Source: Phorcus lineatus (Eukaryota > Mollusca > Gastropoda > Trochida > Trochidae). Taken from it: 64,000 nt of DNA. Below, piece after piece: positions 25,401-34,480 of this stretch. The notes beneath the pieces are model-generated. The model was not told the DNA's origin, made no database searches, and was given only the letters and a program-made list of their open reading frames with translations. The position numbers and the translations under genes are program-made. The stretch lies in contig OV121092.1 in assembly GCA_921293015.1 (NCBI GenBank), forward strand, positions 46,647,064 through 46,711,063, in the 5' to 3' direction. Numbering within the stretch: position 1 is the first letter of the stretch; every line of letters begins with the position of its first letter.

Positions 25401-28400
25401 TTCAAGTCATTTAACCAGCTGGTATATAAAGGTGCTAGGAGGATAATTTCAAAAAGCAATGTGGGGACTGAAGGAGTGTTGCAGATGAAATACAAGAACA
25501 GAACCCTATACTCACGTGTCCTCTCTGTACTTCAAACGTTTTCTCCACCTCTGGTTGTCGAGCTCCCAAGTGTGGGGCTTGAGATCGCTCGCCTGGGATA
25601 CCCTATAGATCATGAAGATCACATATCGTGAATAGTTTCTTTCTTAAATCACTTTTCATTTAATTTTCTCTGTCTTTCTTAATTATGGAGTGGTTGGTTT
25701 TTGATTTGCCAACTCAAGTATCAAGTTCATAAATAACATGCTGAGGACCGTCAACCTAACTCAACTCAATTCTAGTCAAGCACATCAGAGAGTATCTTGT
25801 CTCAGGGTAAACGTTCATTTAACACCTCAATCTCATACCCTGGGATTCAACCCGGGTCAACTCTGTCCGCCATGACATGCGGATTAGCAAATCAAATAGT
25901 TTTATAGCAATGGTAAGCAATAACATTTAGCCAGTTCTTCTACATACCTGCTCAGGGTATACATTATCCAGATACCATTTGAAACTCTTGCATCCTAACA
26001 TCTTACGCAACTCTCGCCGCTCGCTGACGTCTCCAGCGTTCATTTTTTTTGCCTCCGGTCTGAGCTCCAGGAAATGTTTCTTGAAAGAGAGAAATGGAGT
26101 TTATCAATCAATCCACCTCTACCCTCTCTCTATCTGAATAGCAATAGTATGTAACACACTTTATATGAGTGTCTAGGTTATAAATACTAACTCTATAGAA
26201 CAAGCACCTGAATGTCAAGTGCAAGAGACTAGTATCAACAGCCAGGGAGAGAGTCGAGGTGGATTTATTGATGAACTCAATACATTACGGTTTACGATAC
26301 TCCATTTCTTTTCGAGCATGTTGATTTTCACTCATTTTAATTCATTTCTCATATGATTATAAACATAAATTGGGTTAATGACATTTGGCCATGAATTGAA
26401 AATACCTTACCAGGACCACTTTTGGTGACAACATAATTCTATTGTTATTGACCTCATTGGATATTGTATTGTGATGTAACACAAAAACTGAACTTTAAAG
26501 CCAATAAATATTTGTCAAATGGTATGCAAAAACAATGCTAGAATTCCCTGTAATTACCAGGTAGTCATCCATCCACACTAGCGCCAGTCTGAGAGAGTTC
26601 CTCGTGGTTGTGTCTACACCATGACTCTTAGAACTGTACGGCTTAAAGTGACGGAACACGTGGCCGACGTGTGAACACGGAATGACCTCTAGACGACCTC
26701 CACACATCCAGATCTGTTGGAAGCAAGTGATGATTAATTCAACAAATCTTATTTGGGTACAGCATTTGTGATTTACACAAAAAGCTGACATATTGACATT
26801 CAGAGTGCAATCATGATAAGTTACTTGTTGAAATTACAACTGTCAGACTGCTAGGACATCTTCAAAGGCTTGAAATCCTTATCACCATTTGACTCATGTC
26901 AATTATCTACCAGTTGGTTTCTTATAGCTTCATATCATGCATATATTCAACACTGGTCACTGCATTGTTCTATCATAAATTATTTCATTGGTTATTTCCT
27001 GTACATATAAAGTCAACAGATACAGGACAAAAACTGGATTATAGAAAAGTTAAAATTGGTAAATTCCATGCTAGTATAATACCAACTCACCCTGAAAGAT
27101 ATCTCAATATTTTCACCACCCCATACATCCATTTGGGAATCGTATCCTCCGAGCTCATGAAAATAGGATTTGTCCATCGCAAAAAGTCCTCCTGGCATGG
27201 TTGGCGACCTGTATCAAGATGTTATAACATCATTTTGATTCAAAACTACCGATTGACCAACAGTGGCTTAGATATTTGAGTCGCGAGAACGGTAGGCAAA
27301 CTATTTTTTCTTATTTTGGGGGGGGAAATATGATGATTTTGGAGAAAAAACTTTTTTGATACAGCCATACATCAATTTGATTACAAACTACCTTAGACCA
27401 ATAGCGGCTTAGATATTTGAGTCACCAGGACGGTAGGTAAACTATTTATTCTTTTTGTGGAAAAAATAATGATGTTGGAGAAAAAAAATTCTTTTATTTA
27501 TAAAGCCATACAATTTAGAGGTGCTGCTAGTGAACAAAATGGAAGCACAATCCTTCTTTAATGCCTTTTTCATTGGAAATATGAATAACTTTACAAAAGA
27601 TGATGCAGTTGGTTGAACCAGTGTAACAATTGAAACTGCTCCACACACAAAATGATGCACTGATGTCAGACAAACATTCAGTGAGTGAGTTACTGTTCAG
27701 CGCTTTAGCAATACTTCATACAATATGGACGCAATAAAATAAGCCTTAAAGGTTAATGAAAGGTTCTACTTACTCAACAGGCTCGATGAGTTTATCCACA
27801 TTCGGGAGGTATCGGTCGGGCAGATTGTCCCACCTGTGCAGGAGGGACCAGGTAAAGCCGCCTCTCGCTCTGATTACGGGAGAGGAACGGTACATGAAGG
27901 TGTTAGGGTCGATAATATCCACAATGGGAATCACCACAGACGTCCTTTTCTCCTTGATTCGCGCCAGTAGTGGTTCTAACCATTTCCTGTTGGGTTCGAT
28001 ATGGCTGTCAAGAAATACTAAAACCTGGAATAAGAATAACAAGAATGCAGATTCATGGAAAAGAAAATGAGACATTCTTGCTATAACTAAGGTAGTGTGT
28101 CTTATAATATTTTTTAATTCATTTTCTATGTTTGAATAACAAGAAAGATAGCAAGAGAAGGAACACAAGTTTTATATTTTATAATTATTTTTCCAATGAA
28201 GCCCATAAAATATCCAGAACTCGGCAGCAATGTCATTAACAGTTGTTTGATATTGCAAAGACAACAACATAGGTGAACTTGCACTTGAATGTGCACATAT
28301 GGAAACTGTCTCACTACATATGGTCTATTAGAAATATGTTCTCTTGATTTTCAATATAGATACAGATGATTTTGCTAGAGGCAATAAAACCAAAGTAGAT

Positions 28401-30453
28401 CACCTGCCCTTCAGCATACGAGGCTCCCAACAGTCGAGCCCGGATAAGCCCGAGTCTCTCAGCACTTCTTACCAGCCTTACTTTGGGCAGCTTCTCCATG
28501 TACCGGGATAGTCGACCCTTCAGGTGATCTGCAACACATACAAGTGTTTGCCACTAACATTGCAATGTCTCCAGCAACTAAAATTAAGCGAGAGCTAGAC
28601 AAAATTTATATGTTCACATGTGCACATATGAAATTATGACACAGCTTAAGTTTCACCATACATATTTGCAATAAAGGCAGTAATAACTTACCCATATCAC
28701 TGGCGTCATCGACTAGTATAATCTCCTGTAAGTATTGGTCTGGAGTGCGAGCCAGGATGGTCTGAACAGACCTGACGAGAGTGGACCACGCCTCATTGTA
28801 GAAGCACATCACTATACTCGCAGTCGGCAGGTCCTCTGGGTAAGTAATGTCTCTACATCTGGAGAGGGTAAACGTTTTAATGGAACAACATGTTTTTTGG
28901 TAGTCTTTGATATGTGTCAAATACCTTATCTGCTGGTATGAATTCATCATATATACCATTTCCCTTATATTTATCCTAAAATGTCATATATTGACAATTG
29001 ATAATTTTCAATAAAAATCACATGTACCCTACCTGATTTTTTAACCCAATAAACATTTTCAAGTCAAATCTTATTCCATCAGTGTACTGGATAAATTATA
29101 GATAAAAATTATTAAAAGCACTGATGACATGATAATACTAAACTAATAATAGGTGTCATTCAAATTAACTTTGTAGACTATCATGAAATAAATTTTCGGC
29201 AGGCTGCACTAACTAGCAAAAGGCAAAATTATGAGTTCACTGTGTTGTTTTCCTAACCAAGTTTACTTTTACTTACTTAATTCAACAAAAATAACAAATT
29301 ATTTTACCAAGTGATAACAGTGAACAACTTACAATTCATTTCTTGAATCTCTTATGGTTCTGATTTCCCCGAGTCTCTCACTGATCAGTTCATTGAAACC
29401 CTGAGTTCCCATACCTGGACAAAACAGATAACACAATTCATACCTGAATACAAAACAGATAACACAATTCATACCTGAATACAAAACAGATAACACAATT
29501 CATACCTGAATACAAAACAGATAACACAATTCATACCTGAATACAAAACAGATAACACAATTCATACCTGAATACAAAACAGAAAACACAATTCATACCT
29601 GAATACAAAACAGATAACACAATTCATACCTGAATACAAAACAGATAACACAATTCATACCTGAATACAAAACAGATAACACAATTCATACCTGAATACA
29701 AAACAGATAACACGATTCATACCTGAATACAAAACAAGGCAATTGGGAATAAATTTTCCTGAAGCTAAAACATATTTATAAAGATTATTACCTGAGGAAG
29801 TGTCTCATAGCATATGTATTTCAAATCTGGGCGCGCATCTTTTAGTAAAGGAAGAAAGCCCACTAAGTTAGGTTTTGGATTATACGAGACAAACATGCAA
29901 GACTTTGTGATTTCTGCCATCTAGAATATGATTGTTGAATCGGGCCTTGTAGTTCCTGGACAAGGAACGGCATTGCAGAATCTTATTACATGTATGAGAA
30001 TGAGGGTAAAATATACCAAAGTTTCAGTTTCACAAATGTGATATTCCATTTTCAGGCTGATTACTTTTAAGGATTCAGCTATCATGGTTTTGTTTTCTCT
30101 TACCTTTCAATAGGAGTTTCTCATCACTTTTATTGTGTATCATTCCTTGTTTGAACAGTTCAACATCATCTTCTTTAGTCCAAGTAACCTTTATCAAATC
30201 TCCAGGACTTTTCACAATATCTTTTTTCATTGTTTTTCTGTCCAAATTTTCACTTCTACTTGAGAAATATTTCATGAAATCCATTTCTTGTGAGAATACA
30301 TACTTTGAAAAATTCTCAAATTGTTCACATTGTAAAAGTTTTAAAGTTACAAATGCTACTGAACAAACCACAAAAACTTGTAAACAGAATTTCAAAAACA
30401 TGGCTGAAGGGTCTTGAGAATTCAGATTCTTATTCTCTTTATCTTCATATCAC
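19428..30453 (-). CDS. Polypeptide N-acetylgalactosaminyltransferase, gene A (complete, GALNT11-like)
   Basis: Golgi type II enzyme that transfers GalNAc from UDP-GalNAc to Ser/Thr, starting mucin-type O-glycans. Coding exons (high to low): 30401-30104, 29414-29333, 28858-28692, 28528-28404, 28024-27774, 27208-27091, 26713-26558, 26079-25948, 25602-25516, 25018-24911, 19904-19752, 19562-19428. They sum to 1812 nt, 603 aa, with no frame break; intron phases are 1,2,1,0,2 then 0 six times. A 5'UTR acceptor lies at 30453. Seen in the protein: a membrane anchor at about residues 4-22, a basic stem, [19 protein letters not shown], the metal/UDP motif DSH at 230-232, [11 protein letters not shown] at 337-347, the metal-ligand His in CSHVGHVFR (365) and VWMDDY near 393. 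A C-terminal ricin-type lectin domain follows (about 473-603). One lectin repeat has CLE where CLD is usual. Confidence 0.93.
21255..23897 (+). CDS. Predicted secreted Cys-rich protein made of a class B GPCR hormone-receptor (HRM) domain only
   Basis: Exons 21255-21557, 21927-22074 and 23803-23897 (TGA 23895-23897) join in frame (phases 0 and 1): 546 nt, 181 aa. The protein has [22 protein letters not shown], then [11 protein letters not shown], an AG.T...PC stretch and [19 protein letters not shown] followed by TDYTSC. C..TWDG..C, G.W...P and W..YT.C are the signature of the HRM ligand-binding domain of secretin-family receptors. The TGA comes three codons after the last HRM cysteine, with no GT donor next to it, and no seven-helix exon was seen downstream. 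The product would be a soluble ectodomain. The start is uncertain: Met 21255 or 21264 gives a weak hydrophobic leader ([15 protein letters not shown]), while an acceptor at 21341-21347 (CTTCCAG) could instead join an unseen upstream signal exon. The gene lies antisense inside intron 10 of GALNT gene A. Confidence 0.65.
22095..22318. repeat. Imperfect inverted repeat (foldback)
   Basis: GCAAGGCAACACTCG followed by CATGTCTCAATCACTGACTTA (22096-22131) is repeated in reverse complement at about 22271-22312 (TAAGTCGGTGATTGAGATG ... CTTGCGGGG). It sits just inside the second intron of the HRM gene. It may be a MITE remnant. Confidence 0.5.
23243..23430. repeat. 38-bp tandem repeat built on a splice-acceptor-like unit
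   Basis: About 4.5 copies of a 38-bp unit beginning AGTTTACAGGAACATGGTAT. Looser relatives at about 23163-23222 read TTTTGTTTACAGGAATTTGG. All resemble the true acceptor of HRM exon 3 (TTTTGTTTATAG/GAATGGG at 23793-23809). The array lies in the preceding intron, about 400-600 bp upstream of that acceptor. Confidence 0.85.
23957..24005. repeat. Short dispersed repeat shared with 44.95-45.00 kb
   Basis: Both places read AATATTA, TTACAC.TGA..GTGTGTC, then ATATGACTTTTA..AAAC.CG. Here it lies in the 3'UTR or flank of the HRM gene; the other copy is in intron 5 of GALNT gene B. Confidence 0.5.
25745..25905 (-). mobile_element. Probable tRNA-derived SINE fragment
   Basis: On the minus strand a B-box-like GGGTTGAATCCC follows GCGGACAGAGTTGACCC, as in tRNA-headed SINEs. 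It differs from the SINE family at 43.5 and 53.7 kb. Intronic in GALNT gene A. Confidence 0.35.
26084..26316. repeat. Foldback inverted repeat next to an exon acceptor
   Basis: AGAAATGGAGTTTATCAATC and AATCCACCTCTACCCTCTCTC on the left are matched in reverse complement by GAGAGAGTCGAGGTGGATTTATTGAT and ACTCCATTTCT on the right. The hairpin begins a few bases upstream (gene sense) of the exon 8 acceptor of GALNT gene A at 26080. A small MITE is likely. Confidence 0.6.
27235..27512. repeat. Two tandem copies of a unit of about 140 bp
   Basis: TTTGATT.AAAACTACC... TGGCTTAGATATTTGAGTCG at 27235 recurs at 27375 with the same order of motifs (GGTAGG.AAACTATTT, ATGATG.TGGAGAAAAAA, ACAGCCATAC/AAAGCCATAC). 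It lies in an intron of GALNT gene A. Confidence 0.75.
29425..29737. repeat. 31-bp minisatellite carrying copies of the exon 2 splice acceptor
   Basis: About ten nearly identical 31-bp units (CAGATAACACAATTCATACC plus TGAATACAAAA). On the minus strand each unit contains TTTTGTATTCAG/GTATGAA, nearly the same as the real exon 2 acceptor of GALNT gene A (TTTTGTCCAG/GTATGGG at about 29410-29422). The array starts directly at that acceptor, so it appears to have grown from the splice junction itself. Confidence 0.92.
29792..29920 (-). other. Orphan exon-like open frame in GALNT A intron 1
   Basis: A minus-strand segment of exactly 129 nt (43 codons) is bounded by TTCTAG before 29920 and GTAATAAT after 29792. 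It starts with ATG and contains [19 protein letters not shown] and [13 protein letters not shown]. In the phase set by GALNT exon 1 it reads into a stop after 13 codons, so it is not part of the enzyme. It could be a poison exon, an alternative first exon or a remnant. No family recognised. Confidence 0.25.
30422..30448 (-). promoter_or_regulatory. Upstream ORF (8 codons) in GALNT gene A leader
   Basis: In the 5'UTR part of the first coding exon, ATG at 30448 opens an 8-codon frame ending in TGA at 30422-30424, 20 nt before the main start. It could lower initiation at the main ATG; this is inferred from position only. Confidence 0.4.
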
Positions 30454-30698
30454 CTGGAACATAAAATAAAAATATGAGACTATTTTATATATTTCAACGT
30501 TTAAATGTACACTTAACTAGAAGTCTATTGGATGTTTAATTGACATATTGAGAACGTTTTTTAGACGTCTATACAACCTTTAATAGTACAGGTACAGGTG
30601 ATGTTGCCACTATTAACATAACACTATCTATATAATTTGCTAGAGATACAGTCGTTAAACCAAACGTTCATTTGAATCAAATGATTACAAATTATGAC

Positions 30699-30874
30699 CA
30701 GGGATTGGGAAAGACACCTATTATAATGGGCCATATATAGAGCTTTTAGTCATTTTCAGAAATTTTAAATGGGCCATTCCCCTTAGTAGCAATGGTAACA
30801 TTCCAAATTTGAATGGGCCATTTTTTCATCTGATGTGCAAAATGGCCCATGGCCCCTGCCTTTCCCAATCCCTG
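30699..30874. mobile_element. 176-bp MITE with perfect 15-bp terminal inverted repeats (hAT-like)
   Basis: Begins CAGGGATTGGGAAAG and ends CTTTCCCAATCCCTG. CAGGG-type ends are common in hAT elements. The flanks share ATGAC but not a clean 8-bp duplication. The interior repeats ATGGGCCAT several times. No coding capacity. Confidence 0.75.
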
Positions 30875-31651
30875 CATGACAATTTAATATTACAGAATTT
30901 TTAAAAAATGACATCATAATATTAACAGGACATACATGTATATCATATAGCTTAATTCATTGGATATAGTCACTTGCCTTGTTTTGGTTGACATTTGCAC
31001 CCCCTCAATACAAAAGTCATGAATCCGGTCCTGTTTAATACTGACATCAGCTTGTGACGTTTTAGAACAATATGTTATTGTTACGATATTAGCCTTCAGG
31101 GCACACTATAAAGATGACTAGGTTATCCTGAGGCCTATGATCAGATCATAATGCCTTAATTCACAGTGTGTAACTGCAAACTAGTGCAGTGTTAAATATT
31201 TACCGGTTACCCAAACCAAACAAAGACAGATTTGTCAATTACAAATACACGAGCCTGTCTGATTATTGAATTATTGTGTTCATACTTTTACCAACTTACA
31301 TTAAGCGATGTGCACATAATCTTGCCTTTGTACAAACAGACGTGGGTGACATGTGCTTTTGTTTACGGAAGTCAATACCATAAAGTCGCTTACAGCAACA
31401 AAATATTTGTAATCCTTCATAATAATTTTTTTTTTACATAAACTCACATTAGTATAATGTGTCTTTTAACATTAATATAGGAAAAATGTACTTTTTTCCT
31501 TTGAATGTTTTAAAACAATTGTTACTTTTTTAGCATCTAAGCGATCTTATTGTGACTGTGATTTCGTTTAGACGAAACGGGTTTGATGGTTAACCTAACA
31601 GTTGTTGTGCAGTTCGTGAAATATTCCCAATAAAAGATTCTAAGAACATAC

Positions 31652-31757
31652 TTGCATGATTATTTCCTTTGTTTTGAACAAATGATTTTTTTCTTGAAAT
31701 TATTTCTCACAAAGTAAAGTTATAATTCAATGGACAATCAAATAGATTTAATTAGAT
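31652..31757. repeat. 106-bp direct repeat, copy 1
   Basis: Matches 32795-32900 without length change: TTGCATGAT, TTTTTTCTT.AAATTATTTC, TCAC.AAGTAAAGTTATA, and GGACAATCAAATAGATTTAA then TTAGAT. Confidence 0.8.
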
Positions 31758-32794
31758 GTAATCTTAATTAGATTGTCCCTGATTATAATTCCTTTTCTAC
31801 TTTTTAACAAAATTTTCCATGTATTTTTTAAAACTGTACCCAGTGAAGACTAAAAAAAATAGTATGTGATTATCTAATGGGCTGTCATCCATTTGTAATC
31901 TTAATGTTTTCATCCTTTCATCCATTCTCTCTTGGAGACAGAAGTCGTCACATCATTTATTCCTATATAACCTCTGTTTTAGTAGGAGCTCTTTTCGGGG
32001 TTTGGCAGGTTCTCCTTAAAATATTGCTACATAAACTATAAAACTTAACTTACAATATTTCAGCCAATGAAAACCCCACATACATGGATAACATAATTGT
32101 TGTCACAGAGGACTATGAAATCATGCAGTCTTTAAAATAAGGTGAAATTTGTGTTCTGTAGAGACGACTCAAAGTGTAAAGTGCATATTCATAAAAAGTT
32201 TGTTTTAAAAAAATAAAAAAAGAATACTGAAATAACTGAGGTTAGAAAGATAACTTTTGAAACGGCGTCACTAAAACTTGCACAACTAAATATGATTGCA
32301 TCCAATACAGCTTCAACATTTTTAGACCACAAATTCAAGGTGACCGAACTGGATTTTCTCGATGGGTCACTAAAGCAAATCTTTCATCCTAATAAACAGA
32401 CAAGGATGCTGAAACCTTGTGTAAAAATAACTGAACTTGTAAAATAGTAACTGCACGTTTGATTAAAATTAAATCTCATTAAAATAGGTTTATTATCTTA
32501 TTTTATCATTCATATAATTAACATGTCCCACACGAACTACATATTTGTTTAAGATTCAATGTCCTTGAAATCAGAACTAACATTTGATTATTCATTTTAT
32601 TTACATGCTCAACTTGATCGCTATTTTAAGATCTCAGGCATTCAACTTGATGCAGGTGTATTGTTGATCTTTCACCCGGTTATGAAACCAGATTACACCT
32701 TACGGCGCTATTTCATCTAACTGCACTATCAGCACAGCGTTAAGAATGTTTAGATTTGAAAGTGCACTTGTAGTCATATAAAAAGCTATATCGT

Positions 32795-32900
32795 TTGCAT
32801 GATCAATTCCTTTCTTTTGAGCAACTGAATTTTTTCTTAAAATTATTTCTCACGAAGTAAAGTTATACTTCAAAGGACAATCAAATAGATTTAATTAGAT
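32795..32900. repeat. 106-bp direct repeat, copy 2
   Basis: Second copy of the repeat at 31652-31757, same strand, 1143 bp away. The spacing could mean a segmental duplication or flanking copies of an element. No LTR features (TG..CA ends, primer site) were seen. Confidence 0.8.
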
Positions 32901-33424
32901 ATGCGCTTTTACAAGGATGGAGGTCATTTCTTCATTGTGGCTGAGAATTATAAAAGACGATTAAAGAATTCTTTCAGAGTCAATAGGTCATTGACTTAGA
33001 GCAACTTTATGCATAAATTCACAGAAAGTGAAAGTCATGCCAGAAGTCTATGACCTTTCAATGAATCTTCAAGTAAGACAAAGTGAACACTTTTAACTCA
33101 GTATAATCCTGGCTAGTAGAGATCTATTAACCCTTGATAGACCATTACCTACATGACTTATGACCTGTTGAACTACAGAAAAAATAGCTCTATTTCATGC
33201 AAATTTTTAAAGAAGATTTCTGCTAGTTGCTGACTAGTTGCACCAAAATGTGATCCATGAACACAGCCTTAAACATTCCAGTAACAAACAGAACATGCAA
33301 CGGACATGGTAAATATTTATCTCCCATCTGTTTTGGTGAATCATCCATTAAACTGTCACTTTAAATAAATGCAAAATGAGGATTTTGTACCCCAAGTACC
33401 AAACTGAATCTCAAGCGAGGTGAG

Positions 33425-33510
33425 GTGAAGAGAAAGGGGTTTAACACCGCTTCGAAGAGTATTAATCAGGGACACCATTGTGGCTATGCTTTGCGGTGAA
33501 ACCTGCGAGC
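33425..33510 (-). mobile_element. SINE tail fragment, reverse orientation
   Basis: On the minus strand it contains ATGCTCGCAGGTTTCACCGC, AGCATAGCCACAATGGTG and CTTCGAAGCGGTGTTAAACC. This matches the 3' half of the SINE at 53.66 kb. Confidence 0.55.
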
Positions 33511-34480
33511 ATTGCCATTAACTGCCAAACCATAGATGGTAGTGCGCTGATATTAAGTGAAGCTTTGAAAATAAACTTACAGGGAGTTTATATTAAAAAA
33601 CAAAATCAATATCACAACCATTGGCTTCTGATTTCTATCAACTTCTATGAACTTATTGACTTCTCCTATATGGAATACCTTAAAATTTAGTTGTCATTAT
33701 CACACAACCATCACACTGTTCTTGTGAAAATAATTCTATACTCACACACTACAAATTAACTAAAACTATTGTCATCTCAGTCCTTTGAAACCAAAACAAC
33801 TAGCACATTATCAAGCGTAATGTGTTTAATGTACCGAACATACAGGAATGAAAACATGATGACATGTTCAATAATGGAAATAGCACTTGTTTTTTAATAT
33901 TTGTCATAGAAAGCATATATACAGACATTGTCACTAGATCAACATGTTTACCAATTACTCTTTTGAAAGTTAACATTATACAAACAATTGCATCAGCTAT
34001 ATTACAGTTTACATTATATCAGGCTCATCATCAAATGAATAAACTCATTTCAGTATCGCGTTGAGTTTTATGTCTCTTTTCCCCCTTGAGATCTTCTTGA
34101 TGATAACTTTATGTTCAATCTCAAGTTCATTAAAGTAGAAAGTAATTGTATAAGATGTCTGACTGAGATATACCACAAGGAGTCAGAAACTCAATGTTTA
34201 AGTTAGATCAGTTGCATGGTTACCAGATGAAGATCAGTTGAAATATGATCTGTTAAACTGAAGTCCTCATACACATCAGAACGTTAATGAATTGTTCCAC
34301 AATTGATTCAAAACTGCTTGGGAACCTCAGAAAAATTCTATTTTACAAGTCTCTGAACCAGTTCATTTTCAAGCTCTTGTCCAAAAGTAAATTTTTACTT
34401 ATAAAAACTTCAATAATTTTTGAAAACTGGTCAAACACTGCTTGCTTGACTTCATATCTTCACACGATATCATCAGGAGC

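Larger units (their letters stand above)
30454..34480. other. Intergenic region between GALNT gene A 5' end and INTS4 3' end
   Basis: Contains upstream 5'UTR/promoter sequence of GALNT gene A (not resolved), a 176-bp MITE (30699-30874), a pair of 106-bp direct repeats (31652 and 32795) and a SINE tail near 33.45 kb. No coding exon was recognised. Confidence 0.5.

Noticed and set aside
25368-25631. 87-codon plus-strand frame
   Set aside because: Overlaps minus-strand exon 9 of GALNT gene A, which is fixed by splice sites and phase.
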